Positions 17,065-23,275 of a stretch of DNA of 23,275 nt are shown here, piece after piece. The stretch's first letter is position 1, and the number at the start of each line of letters is the position of its first letter. The position numbers and the translations under genes are program-made. The DNA comes from Aphodosoma sp044433285 (GTDB taxonomy: Bacteria > Bacteroidota > Bacteroidia > Bacteroidales > Paludibacteraceae), in assembly GCA_044433285.1 (NCBI GenBank), contig JAWXTU010000030.1, positions 1 through 23,275 of the forward strand, written 5' to 3'. A model generated the notes under the pieces. It did no database searches and was not told the DNA's origin. It saw only the letters and a program-made list of their open reading frames with translations.

Positions 17065-18695
17065 CTGTTAAAAGGAATTATTTGTCCGATACAAGCGTTT
17101 GGTAGTGGAATATTTAACAAATAACAGAGAGTAGGGCATATATCCTCATACATCATCTGCTGACTCTGTGGCTCTATCTCATTTCCAATAATTGCTATAG
17201 GCAAAATCGGCTGTATAAGTGTGCTAGTGTTGATTGTTTTATCCTTCTCCTCTTCGTACCAACCAGGCAAAAGTGTAAAAGATACATCGCCCGAGCGGTT
17301 CTTGTAGTGTGAATTGCGCAATCGAGATGGATAATCGTTCGGTAAACTAGCAGCTGTCTGAATTTGATACGCAGATATTGCACTGTGCACCCCAGAAAAT
17401 TCCAGCATAAATTGAGCTACATAATCCTCTATTTCGCTCAATTTTATTTGGTTATCCTCAATGAGTTGTTTGTTTAGATTGATATTTTTGTTGTAATATC
17501 CTGTTACCCAACGCCCTTGACCATATATTGCCATCAGATATGAGTTAAGCAGTGCCATAGCTCTCGACGAATTAAAAGTGCCTTGATTAAGTAGTTTGTT
17601 TATTGCCTCATCTTCAATGACATTGTTGTAATTTGGGGCGGTTACCACAATTACAGCATTTTCAATACCCACCGATACATCAATAATATCTAAAATAGCT
17701 TTGATATTTCGGTCTAATCTAATAAATAGATCCTCATTTTCTGCACAAAACGGAGTGCTATTGTATTTGGTGTTTGCGTTAAACTCAATGCACAAAAGAT
17801 CTGGAGCGTTATCCGTACCCAATTTTTCGTCTTGTATTGCTCTGATACTTAACTCTTTTATTATGTCATTGACAAATGGCGATTCTTTTAAGTATTGTAT
17901 TTTGGCAGCAATAGTGTTGCCACGTACTTTGTCGAATATCGGAGAGGTAGAAATAAGTTTATCAATTGATAAATCTTCCCAAAATGAGCTACTTACCGGG
18001 TCAAATTCATATTTGTTAATATCAAACAATGGGTACCACGACTGTTTTGCAAAGTTTACAATTGAGCTATCGTTATTTATCTTGTTAGCCCATTTTGGCA
18101 AACCATTGTTATAGTATGTCGTAGTGGCTAGTTTTCCTGTTTTATCATCTAACCATATGGCACCATCGGCTAAATGTCCACCAAGCATAATGGCAGATTC
18201 TGGAGATAATGCAATTGAGTAGACTTTGCTTTTGGGCGAGTGAGTTTTTATTTGATCGGCAATAGTAGTAGCCTGCATAAGTCGAGCAGATACATTAGCA
18301 TTGCTATTTATTCCGCTATATCTAGCATCCGCAATACACGATATAATATCGTCATCTAGCAACGAATAAAATTTATTAGAAACAATGCCATGATACCTCG
18401 GAGTCGAACCACTCATTAGCGATGCGTAGTCGGCTGTGTAGTCCGACGGCATATATGTGCACTGTGCCATTGAGGTGTATTGACCCTCAGATACGATACG
18501 CTTAAAACCACCTTTATCCATCGACGGAATAAACGATTCTAGTTGGTAATTTTGCAGTCCGTTTATGGTGATAACTACTGCTAATCTAGGTTTTGACTTA
18601 GTTGTATATCTGTTTTCGGCAGCATTGGTTAGTAGAGTAGAGAATGCAAATATTATTGCACATAGCAATGCCTTTGTATATATGAAATTACGCAC
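17061..18695 (-). CDS. Alkaline-phosphatase-superfamily protein, probably catalytically dead
   Basis: A 544-residue protein with a signal peptide (residues 1-25, ending TNAAEN), so periplasmic or envelope-bound. The fold matches the Bacteroidota PafA/PhoK-type alkaline phosphatase family: TPRYHGIVSNKFY (98-110), GGHLADGAIWLDDKTGKLATTTYY (172-195), LFIRLDRNIKAIL (323-335). The metal and nucleophile positions look lost. The first-strand Asp reads Asn (VITINGL, 41-47). The nucleophile T-G-P-G-H-A-S region reads YTADYAS (86-92). S-T-D-x-x-G-H reads NANTKYNST (306-314). T-A-D-H-G reads TAPNY (352-356). The H-G-S-P-x-x-Y-D-x-H-V-P loop reads NTSTLIQPILP (489-499). Framework segments are well kept and the frame is intact, so a pseudoenzyme with a binding or structural role is more likely than a decaying gene. 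It starts 10 bases after the DUF4105 gene and overlaps the nuclease gene by four. Confidence 0.8.
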   Translation of the reverse strand: MRNFIYTKALLCAIIFAFSTLLTNAAENRYTTKSKPRLAVVITINGLQNYQLESFIPSMDKGGFKRIVSEGQYTSMAQCTYMPSDYTADYASLMSGSTPRYHGIVSNKFYSLLDDDIISCIADARYSGINSNANVSARLMQATTIADQIKTHSPKSKVYSIALSPESAIMLGGHLADGAIWLDDKTGKLATTTYYNNGLPKWANKINNDSSIVNFAKQSWYPLFDINKYEFDPVSSSFWEDLSIDKLISTSPIFDKVRGNTIAAKIQYLKESPFVNDIIKELSIRAIQDEKLGTDNAPDLLCIEFNANTKYNSTPFCAENEDLFIRLDRNIKAILDIIDVSVGIENAVIVVTAPNYNNVIEDEAINKLLNQGTFNSSRAMALLNSYLMAIYGQGRWVTGYYNKNINLNKQLIEDNQIKLSEIEDYVAQFMLEFSGVHSAISAYQIQTAASLPNDYPSRLRNSHYKNRSGDVSFTLLPGWYEEEKDKTINTSTLIQPILPIAIIGNEIEPQSQQMMYEDICPTLCYLLNIPLPNACIGQIIPFNR

Positions 18696-18705
18696 GATAA
18701 TTTAA

Positions 18706-19914
18706 TTATTTTTTTGAATTGTAAAATCTAAAAACGCCTCTTTTGTAGGTTAAAGTAGCAAGAAATAGAGTTGTAGATACCAATAGCCACCAACCCAATA
18801 GATGCACAGAGGCAGACTGTATACCCACCATAATTACAAAAAGATAGAGTATAGATACCGCAAATGATATTAATGTTGCATAGCATTTTGTTTTTTTCCA
18901 TCCTTTTATGCATAAAAGTATACCTACGAAGATATTTAGAGGGTTGAGCCACAGTATATTAAAGTTGTTGTTTACTAACGGGTGCGACGATACAAACCAT
19001 AAGAAAGATATCAGCAGACCCAAGAGCCCCGAAACTATTAATATTGTAGGGGTTACAATTGGCATATGGTGTCTACCTCTTAGTAAATAGTATGCAATTA
19101 ATATAAGTGTAAGAATTATTGGGAGGAGTAATCGACCGTAAAACCCTAAAGATGAGGCAAGTTTGCTTTTTTCTGGTTTTGACTCTGAATCCACAAGTAT
19201 ACTTCTGCTTTTTACTATTGGTACTACTATCGAGTCGTTATTAATGCTACATAGTTCCAATGCCTCCATCGTGTGTATAGGGAATGAGACCGCTGTTTTT
19301 GTGCCTATTTTCTTGTCGGTCGGACTGCCCAACACTATATCTATACCAATTGAGAGCCACGATCCATATCCTGCAAATTCATAAATAATATCTCTAAATG
19401 TGGTGTTATTATACTGATAGTCATATCTTATGCCCGAACCATAATTCTCAGTAACCATATTATACGGACGAGTAGCGCAGTTGTCAAATACAAATTTATA
19501 ACTGTAGAATCTATTTTCTATGTCGTAGTTATCCCACAATTTAATCCATAGAGCATCAGCTTGTTGAGATGTTAAATTCAACTCTTGCGCATGCACAGCA
19601 GAACCCCTTGCAATATATTCTCGTATAAAATTTTTATACGAATACACACCCATTTGATAACTGTTAGTACCTAGCATAAACCGCCAGATAAAGTTAGGTT
19701 CGTTAAAATCAAAAATTCCCCAATGAAAAACCAGATCAATTTTATTAACCTTATCCTCTACACGTATGGCAGTATGTCCAAATTTCGTGTACACCTCATC
19801 GCCTGGTTGACAAGTGATGAATGAAAATTTAGCCTCTTCGGAGATAGGTTTTTGTGCATTTAGGTGTATAAAACTACACACCATAACAGTTAATAAAATT
19901 AATATCTTTTTCAT
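18706..19914 (-). CDS. lnb: DUF4105 / Lnb-type protein, probable lipoprotein N-acyltransferase
   Basis: A 402-residue envelope protein. Residues 1-20 form a signal peptide. About 21-250 is a periplasmic DUF4105 domain with the two family hallmarks, FGHTAIRV (His47) and FDNCATRP (Cys146), a Cys/His pair like that of NlpC/P60-type acyl or peptidase enzymes. Five membrane helices follow at about 262-278, 287-309, 317-336, 343-366 and 370-389. This layout matches the Bacteroides lipoprotein N-acyltransferase Lnb, which adds the third acyl chain to lipoproteins in a phylum lacking Lnt. Family membership is clear; the enzymatic role is inferred from that family. The gene is co-directional and tightly spaced (13 and 10 bases) with a peptidoglycan hydrolase and the phosphatase-like gene. 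Confidence 0.85.
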   Translation of the reverse strand: MKKILILLTVMVCSFIHLNAQKPISEEAKFSFITCQPGDEVYTKFGHTAIRVEDKVNKIDLVFHWGIFDFNEPNFIWRFMLGTNSYQMGVYSYKNFIREYIARGSAVHAQELNLTSQQADALWIKLWDNYDIENRFYSYKFVFDNCATRPYNMVTENYGSGIRYDYQYNNTTFRDIIYEFAGYGSWLSIGIDIVLGSPTDKKIGTKTAVSFPIHTMEALELCSINNDSIVVPIVKSRSILVDSESKPEKSKLASSLGFYGRLLLPIILTLILIAYYLLRGRHHMPIVTPTILIVSGLLGLLISFLWFVSSHPLVNNNFNILWLNPLNIFVGILLCIKGWKKTKCYATLISFAVSILYLFVIMVGIQSASVHLLGWWLLVSTTLFLATLTYKRGVFRFYNSKK

Positions 19915-19927
19915 TGTTATAGATGGA

Positions 19928-20863
19928 TTATTTTCTTAATTTTAAAGTTTGACCAGCTTTTGTTGGTGTTCCATACTCTATATCATTAATTTTGTACAGA
20001 GCTTTTAGTTTGATACCATATTGTTGAGCGATAGAGTGCATACTCTCACCAACTTTTACTTTATGTTTTTTATTCTTTTTATCAGCTTGTCCCTTTTTCG
20101 CCTTTAGATACACATAATCACCACGATATAGTTGTGTCTCTTTTGGTAAATCGTTGTAATATAATAGTTTTTTCACGCTCACGCCAGATTCTTTAGAGAT
20201 ATTTTCAAAAGTATCATCTGCAAGAAGTTCGTAGCATTTCACATTATTATTTTTCACCATCACATAGCCAAATAGATTTTCGCTATTTTGTGGTTTCTCT
20301 TCCTCTTTTGTCTCCTCTTTTTTATGTCCGAATAGTCCACCTTGTTTTTTAGCTGAATCTTGACTATCAAATTTATATAGCTCATATAACTCAATGATAG
20401 CAATCAATTTGTCTGGATATTTAGGGTCGGTTGCATAACCAGCCTGTTTTAGCCCTTTAGCCCATGATTTATAATCAGTGACTTTATAATCAAAAAGAAA
20501 AGCATAGCGTTGTTTCTGCAAAAATTCAGAGTGATCTTTGTATGACTCTTTTGCGTGAGAATAGCATCTAAAACACTCACCTTTAGCATCATCATCTGCT
20601 TTCATCGAGCGACCATACCACGACGAACCGCACTTTATACCAAAGTGATTGTTGCACTCCCTAGCCAATTTGCTTTCGCCTGCAGCACTCTCCAATAGCC
20701 CCTGAGCAAGAGTAATACTCGCTGGTATTTTATATTTTTGTTGATTTTCTATTGCCGAACTAGAGTACTTTGCTATATATTCCTCAAACTTTTGGTTGCG
20801 AGTTTGAGCTGTTAAGTAACTGATAAATAGAGTTGATAAAGCTATTAAAATGATTTTTTTCAT
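19928..20863 (-). CDS. GH73 glucosaminidase with LysM domains
   Basis: A 311-residue exported peptidoglycan hydrolase. The signal peptide is residues 1-20 (ending YLTAQ). The glucosaminidase (GH73-like) domain covers about 26-165: IPASITLAQGLLESAAGESKLA contains catalytic Glu58, then NNHFGIKCGSSWYG (71-84) and YKSWAKGLKQAGYATDPKYP (131-150), all family hallmarks. A charged Lys/Glu linker (about 170-195) leads to a LysM-like unit (about 210-254) and a clear C-terminal LysM (about 268-309, HKVKVGESMHSIAQQYGI), which would bind glycan. It cleaves beta-1,4 bonds after N-acetylglucosamine in the wall. First gene of the four-gene operon, with a -7 element 28 bases upstream. Confidence 0.93.
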   Translation of the reverse strand: MKKIILIALSTLFISYLTAQTRNQKFEEYIAKYSSSAIENQQKYKIPASITLAQGLLESAAGESKLARECNNHFGIKCGSSWYGRSMKADDDAKGECFRCYSHAKESYKDHSEFLQKQRYAFLFDYKVTDYKSWAKGLKQAGYATDPKYPDKLIAIIELYELYKFDSQDSAKKQGGLFGHKKEETKEEEKPQNSENLFGYVMVKNNNVKCYELLADDTFENISKESGVSVKKLLYYNDLPKETQLYRGDYVYLKAKKGQADKKNKKHKVKVGESMHSIAQQYGIKLKALYKINDIEYGTPTKAGQTLKLRK

Positions 20864-20891
20864 ATTTGGTTTTCTTAAAAAATTTTATGAG

Positions 20892-20899
20892 CAAATTTA
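20892..20899 (-). promoter_or_regulatory. Promoter -7 element of the glucosaminidase operon
   Basis: TAAATTTG on the minus strand (20899-20892) fits TAnnTTTG and lies 28 bases before the glucosaminidase ATG. No TTTG is visible at the -33 position, so the call rests on the -7 motif and position alone. Confidence 0.4.
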
Positions 20900-20993
20900 C
20901 TATTTTTTTTTCATATATTACTAATAAATTACACTATTTTTTTTGATATTTTTTTATTTTAAATTTCCACGTCATTATCCCACTGTTAATTAC

Positions 20994-21023
20994 TTGTAAA
21001 ATCAGAAAAAAGTATTATCTTTG
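20994..21023 (+). promoter_or_regulatory. Promoter of the DEAD-box helicase gene
   Basis: TTG (20994-20996), 19 bases, then TATCTTTG (21016-21023), an exact -7 element. The start site would be near 21030, leaving a leader of about 64 bases before the GTG start. Within the leader GAGAC and TATA can pair with TATA and GTCTC (about 21034-21077), a possible weak hairpin. Confidence 0.65.
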
Positions 21024-21093
21024 CACCTCAATCAGAGACCAATATAGAGAATGTTATTTTCCCCCTTGTATAGTCTCACAATTCCTATTTTTT

Positions 21094-22338
21094 GTGTATT
21101 TCGACGAATTAGATTTAAACGATGACATATTAGATGCTCTAGAAATTATGAATTTCTACGAGTGCACCCCAGTGCAAGAGCGCGCCATTCCATTAGTCCT
21201 ACAAAACAGAGACCTACTAGCATCAGCGCAAACAGGCACAGGAAAAACAGCTGCTTATCTTTTGCCGCTCTTAGAACACCTTAGTAGAGGACGAGGGCTC
21301 GAGAATAAGGTTAATGTATTGATTTTAGTACCCACTCGCGAACTGGCACAGCAAGTAGATCAACTTTTAGAAGGTTTTGCATATTATTTAAATGTCAGTT
21401 GGATAGCAATATATGGCGGAAATGATGGGGTAGCGTTCGGACAACAACAGCGCGCATTAACCAAAGGAGGTGATATTGCCATCGCCACACCAGGTCGACT
21501 CCTGTCGCTTTTGCGCATTTGCAAAGTCGATCTCAGTCAAGTAGATTGTCTAGTATTAGATGAGGCAGATAGAATGCTCGATATTGGATTTTACGATGAC
21601 ATTATGGAGATTATCAGTTATTTGCCAAAAGAGCGACAAACACTGATGTTCTCTGCTACATTCCCTACAGACGTAGAAAAATTGGCACGTCAGGTATTGC
21701 GTAACCCAGCCGAAGTAAAAATTGCGGTATCTAAACCAGCAGAGGGCATTGCGCAGAGTATATATCTTTTGCAAGATGTACAAAAAATACCACTTTTAAT
21801 AGAATTATTCAAGAAACAAAAACGAGGAAAGGGCATTGTATTTTTATCGTCGAAAGATAAAGTGCGAGAGTTGTATTATAATTTACGTAAACTGGGCATT
21901 AAAGTGGCACAGATGCACTCCGATTTGGATAATACAGAGCGCAGTAGAGTATTGTTAGATTTCAAGAATAGTAAAATCGAGTTGCTTGTAGCCACAGATG
22001 TAGTATCTCGAGGCATAGATATTGATGATATTGAGATTGTAGTAAATTACGATGTACCATTTCAGGCAGAAGATTATGTGCATAGAGTAGGGCGCACAGC
22101 TCGTGCAGGAGCAAGAGGAGAGGCAATCACATTAGTTACTCCAAAAGACAAATTTCGCTTCGACAAGATAGAGAAATTCCTAGAAAAAACCATAAAACGC
22201 GAAGAATTGCCTGCCGAAATAGCAAAATTAGCACCAAAAGTAGAGGATAAAATCGCAGTTCAGTCCACTGGCAAGCGTCCTGGTAAGAAATTTTACAAAA
22301 AAAGACCACCACAAAACAAAAAGAAAAAACCTGAATAA
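21094..22338 (+). CDS. DEAD-box ATP-dependent RNA helicase
   Basis: Cytoplasmic RNA helicase, probably of the RhlE-like group, acting in ribosome assembly or RNA turnover. In 414 residues all family motifs are present: Q motif (ECTPVQERAIP, 23-33), motif I AQTGTGKT (45-52), PTRELAQQ (80-87), TPGR (132-135), DEAD (156-159), SAT (187-189), the RGIDI segment (306-310) and HRVGRTA (330-336). The last 25 residues are basic (KRPGKKFYKKRPPQNKKKKPE), typical of RNA-binding tails. The start is GTG at 21094: translation from there gives the family N-terminus (YFDELDLNDDILDALEIMNF), no in-frame ATG lies upstream, and the ATG at 21051 is out of frame. Single gene with its own promoter. Confidence 0.95.
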   Translation: MYFDELDLNDDILDALEIMNFYECTPVQERAIPLVLQNRDLLASAQTGTGKTAAYLLPLLEHLSRGRGLENKVNVLILVPTRELAQQVDQLLEGFAYYLNVSWIAIYGGNDGVAFGQQQRALTKGGDIAIATPGRLLSLLRICKVDLSQVDCLVLDEADRMLDIGFYDDIMEIISYLPKERQTLMFSATFPTDVEKLARQVLRNPAEVKIAVSKPAEGIAQSIYLLQDVQKIPLLIELFKKQKRGKGIVFLSSKDKVRELYYNLRKLGIKVAQMHSDLDNTERSRVLLDFKNSKIELLVATDVVSRGIDIDDIEIVVNYDVPFQAEDYVHRVGRTARAGARGEAITLVTPKDKFRFDKIEKFLEKTIKREELPAEIAKLAPKVEDKIAVQSTGKRPGKKFYKKRPPQNKKKKPE

Positions 22339-22400
22339 CAAACAGATAACAAAAGAGCGGAAAAATTCTCTACATATTATCAAAAATAGTTGTAGAAAAA

Positions 22401-22432
22401 TTTGGTAGGGAATTAAAAAAGCCGTATCTTTG
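22401..22432 (+). promoter_or_regulatory. Promoter of tRNA-Leu
   Basis: TTTG (22401-22404), exactly 20 bases, TATCTTTG (22425-22432): a consensus Bacteroidota promoter ending 23 bases before the tRNA. Confidence 0.8.
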
Positions 22433-22455
22433 CAGTCGTTAAAACAACACGATTT

Positions 22456-22537
22456 GCGGCATTGGCGTAATTGGTAGCCGCGCTAGACTTAGGATCTAGT
22501 GGAGAAGTCCGTGGGGGTTCGAGTCCCTTATGCCGCA
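22456..22537 (+). tRNA. tRNA-Leu (anticodon UAG)
   Basis: An 82-base class II tRNA. The acceptor stem is GCGGCAT/ATGCCGC (22456-22462 with 22530-22536) with discriminator A at 22537. The anticodon stem is CTAGA/TCTAG around loop CTTAGGA, giving anticodon TAG and decoding CUA/CUG leucine codons. The long variable arm is expected for leucine, and the T-arm is GGGGG-TTCGAGT-CCCTT. The 3' CCA is not encoded. CGATTT (22450-22455) and AAATCG (22539-22544) flank the gene and can extend the acceptor helix in the precursor. It has its own promoter and terminator. Confidence 0.96.
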
Positions 22538-22545
22538 CAAATCGC

Positions 22546-22576
22546 AATAAGCATCTGATTTTCAGATGCTTATTTT
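22546..22576 (+). terminator. Terminator of tRNA-Leu
   Basis: A 13-base perfect stem (22546-22558 with 22562-22574) and three-base loop start nine bases after the tRNA and run into TTTTCGTT. Confidence 0.85.
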
Positions 22577-22585
22577 CGTTATATA

Positions 22586-22614
22586 GGGCGACTCGTCCTA
22601 GTGGTTCGAGTCCC
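22586..22614 (+). other. tRNA-like scar repeating the T-arm of tRNA-Leu
   Basis: GGTTCGAGTCCC at 22603-22614 repeats 12 bases of the tRNA-Leu T-arm (22516-22527). The preceding ACTCGTCCTAGTGGTT resembles a tRNA D-arm, so the string reads like a tRNA deleted between D-arm and T-arm. It also folds as GGG(c)GACTCG/CGAGTCCC around an 11-base loop. No acceptor stem or anticodon remains, so it is not a functional tRNA. Confidence 0.45.
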
Positions 22615-22641
22615 AAGCACACTTTCAATTTGCGGTCCTAT

Positions 22642-22671
22642 TTTGTATGTCCATTATTTTTATTACCTTTG
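22642..22671 (+). promoter_or_regulatory. Promoter of the small membrane-protein gene
   Basis: TTTG (22642-22645), 18 bases, TACCTTTG (22664-22671) fits the Bacteroidota consensus. It would start transcription about 20 bases before the ATG at 22698. Confidence 0.6.
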
Positions 22672-22697
22672 TAGCGTTAAATTAATACTTCAATATT

Positions 22698-22841
22698 ATG
22701 ATTGATTTTCTGCTTAATATATTTGGTTTTGCGCTTAATGCAATATTCATTATAATGCTTTTGATATTTGCGTATAGATTCTTTGTGATTTTAATACTTG
22801 GCAAAGATGACCCTTTTGATACCAACAAAAATAAGAACTAA
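22698..22841 (+). CDS. Small membrane protein, 47 residues
   Basis: ATG at 22698 to TAA at 22839-22841 encodes 47 residues: MIDFLLNIFGFALNAIFIIM, then LLIFAYRFFVILILG, then a polar tail GKDDPFDTNKNKN. Residues 4-35 are almost wholly hydrophobic, giving one long or two short membrane helices with a charged C-terminus. It is not a recognised family. Support for a real gene is the good promoter 26 bases upstream, a normal start codon, and a sensible hydrophobic/polar layout rather than random composition. It ends one base short of the stop codon of the minus-strand fragment that converges on it. Confidence 0.55.
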   Translation: MIDFLLNIFGFALNAIFIIMLLIFAYRFFVILILGKDDPFDTNKNKN

Positions 22842-22842
22842 C

Positions 22843-23058
22843 CTATTTATCCCCATTAAATAACCCCAGTAGCAGATCTGCAAAATTCTTCAATCTCATC
22901 TGCTCAAGCCAAAGAGCTTGTGTATACGATTTTCCCCACTCTTCACTCTCCATCACAGATGGGTCAATATGTAGGTTCGCCCTAATCAAAGCCTCCCCTT
23001 TCATATAAAACTCCTCATAGGAGCTATCCTCTACGGAATTATAATTGTTACCTTTGTA
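22843..23058 (-). pseudogene. 5'-truncated open reading frame, unrecognised
   Basis: The minus strand is open from 23058 (just inside a TGA at 23061-23059) to a TAG at 22845-22843, 71 codons. The first ATG (23004) would give 53 residues starting MKGEALIRANLHIDPSVMES. The composition is protein-like (three Trp/Tyr-containing segments, alternating charged and hydrophobic residues), and in-frame protein-like sequence continues upstream of that ATG (EDSSYEEFY). This suggests that the true start has been lost at about 23058, the same place where the plus-strand phage fragment begins. No family recognised. It could also be a short intact gene from the ATG at 23004. Confidence 0.45.
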
Positions 23059-23064
23059 TCACCC

Positions 23065-23275
23065 AGCGATAAGTTCTGGACATCGTTCTATCCGCCAAAT
23101 GGGTGGAACTGCCGCTGCCGTGCTGTACAGGTGAGACGTGGTAAATACAAAAGCACCAACACCTCTGACGAGGCTATTGACCTGGGCAACGAGTCGACAG
23201 CTAAACCCAAACAAAAGATGTTCCGCACCAACACAGGTAAGCAGCAGCGCATATATCCAAAGAAACACCCATATT
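23065..23275 (+). pseudogene. Phage Mu F-like minor head protein, 5'-truncated fragment, runs off window
   Basis: The frame starting at 23065 encodes about 70 residues, including FWTSFYPPNGWNCRCR, then QVRRGKY, then MFRTNTGKQQRIYPKKHPY at the window edge. The P-P-x-G-W-x-C-R-C-x-x-x-Q-V-R-R-G pattern is the conserved core of the Mu gpF-like head morphogenesis family (PF04233), which helps build phage portal/head structures. The frame has no ATG; upstream in-frame sequence back to a TAG at 22972-22974 does not look like the family, so the 5' part is missing. By hand count the G+C is about 49% (104 of 211), far above the neighbours. It is a prophage relic or an assembly join. Confidence 0.75.

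Noticed and set aside
17701..18114. 137-codon plus-strand frame opposite the phosphatase-like gene
   Set aside because: Antisense shadow; the minus-strand protein has clear family segments through this interval.
22369..22398. Possible terminator for the helicase gene (TCTACA/TGTAGA pairing)
   Set aside because: Only six pairs around a long loop, with no T tract after it.
22413..22674. Open frames on both strands across the tRNA-Leu region
   Set aside because: They overlap the tRNA; the minus-strand peptide containing GLEPPRTSPL is the familiar artefact of translating a tRNA antisense.
23059..23268. 69-codon minus-strand frame at the right edge
   Set aside because: The opposite strand carries the conserved Mu F-like core here, so this frame is a shadow.
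1..23275. CRISPR array
   Set aside because: No regularly spaced repeats with unique spacers; the only tandem repeats are within aroE and the DedA gene and have no spacers.

Overview
The window looks like a piece of a Bacteroidota chromosome, most likely Bacteroidales, with low G+C (roughly one third by eye). The gene families are typical of that group: a Porin_10-type barrel protein, a DUF4105/Lnb protein, a DUF1015 protein and an AddB-like PD-(D/E)XK nuclease. The Bacteroidota promoter signature (TTTG, about 20 bases, TAnnTTTG) recurs in front of genes that start transcripts. No database was available; family names come from motifs that I recognise.

Layout. (1) The left edge (1-77, minus) is the N-terminus of an IS1634-type transposase running off the window, with a strong promoter. 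(2) tyrS (plus) is followed by a convergent minus-strand run: lipoprotein - glgB - TPR protein - DedA protein - aroE. This run is closely spaced, starts at a promoter near 7945 and ends at a hairpin shared with the tyrS 3' side. (3) recQ and a DUF1015 gene (minus) form a second unit, ending in two consecutive strong hairpins. (4) A Porin_10-like outer-membrane barrel gene (plus) has a near-perfect promoter so close to the ATG that the mRNA is probably leaderless. (5) A tightly packed minus-strand operon runs from 20863 down to 13864: GH73/LysM glucosaminidase, DUF4105 (lipoprotein N-acyltransferase Lnb candidate), an alkaline-phosphatase-fold protein that appears to have lost its metal ligands, and an AddB-like nuclease. 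(6) A DEAD-box RNA helicase (plus) and a tRNA-Leu(UAG) gene follow. (7) The right end (22580-23275) is a patchwork: a tRNA-like scar, a 47-residue membrane peptide gene with its own promoter, a minus-strand ORF fragment, and a 5'-truncated phage Mu F-like head gene of much higher G+C.

How the genes fit together. Most of the window is housekeeping: translation (tyrS, tRNA-Leu, RNA helicase), the shikimate pathway (aroE), glycogen branching (glgB) and DNA repair (recQ, AddB-like nuclease). The 20863-13864 operon joins three exported envelope proteins to a cytoplasmic recombination nuclease through a 4-base stop/start overlap. Its third member looks like a pseudoenzyme. The most unusual points are that pseudo-phosphatase, an 18-base tandem repeat encoding a Cys/Ser/Asp insert inside shikimate dehydrogenase, the tandem hairpins after the DUF1015 gene, the small membrane-protein gene, and the truncated phage gene next to the tRNA.
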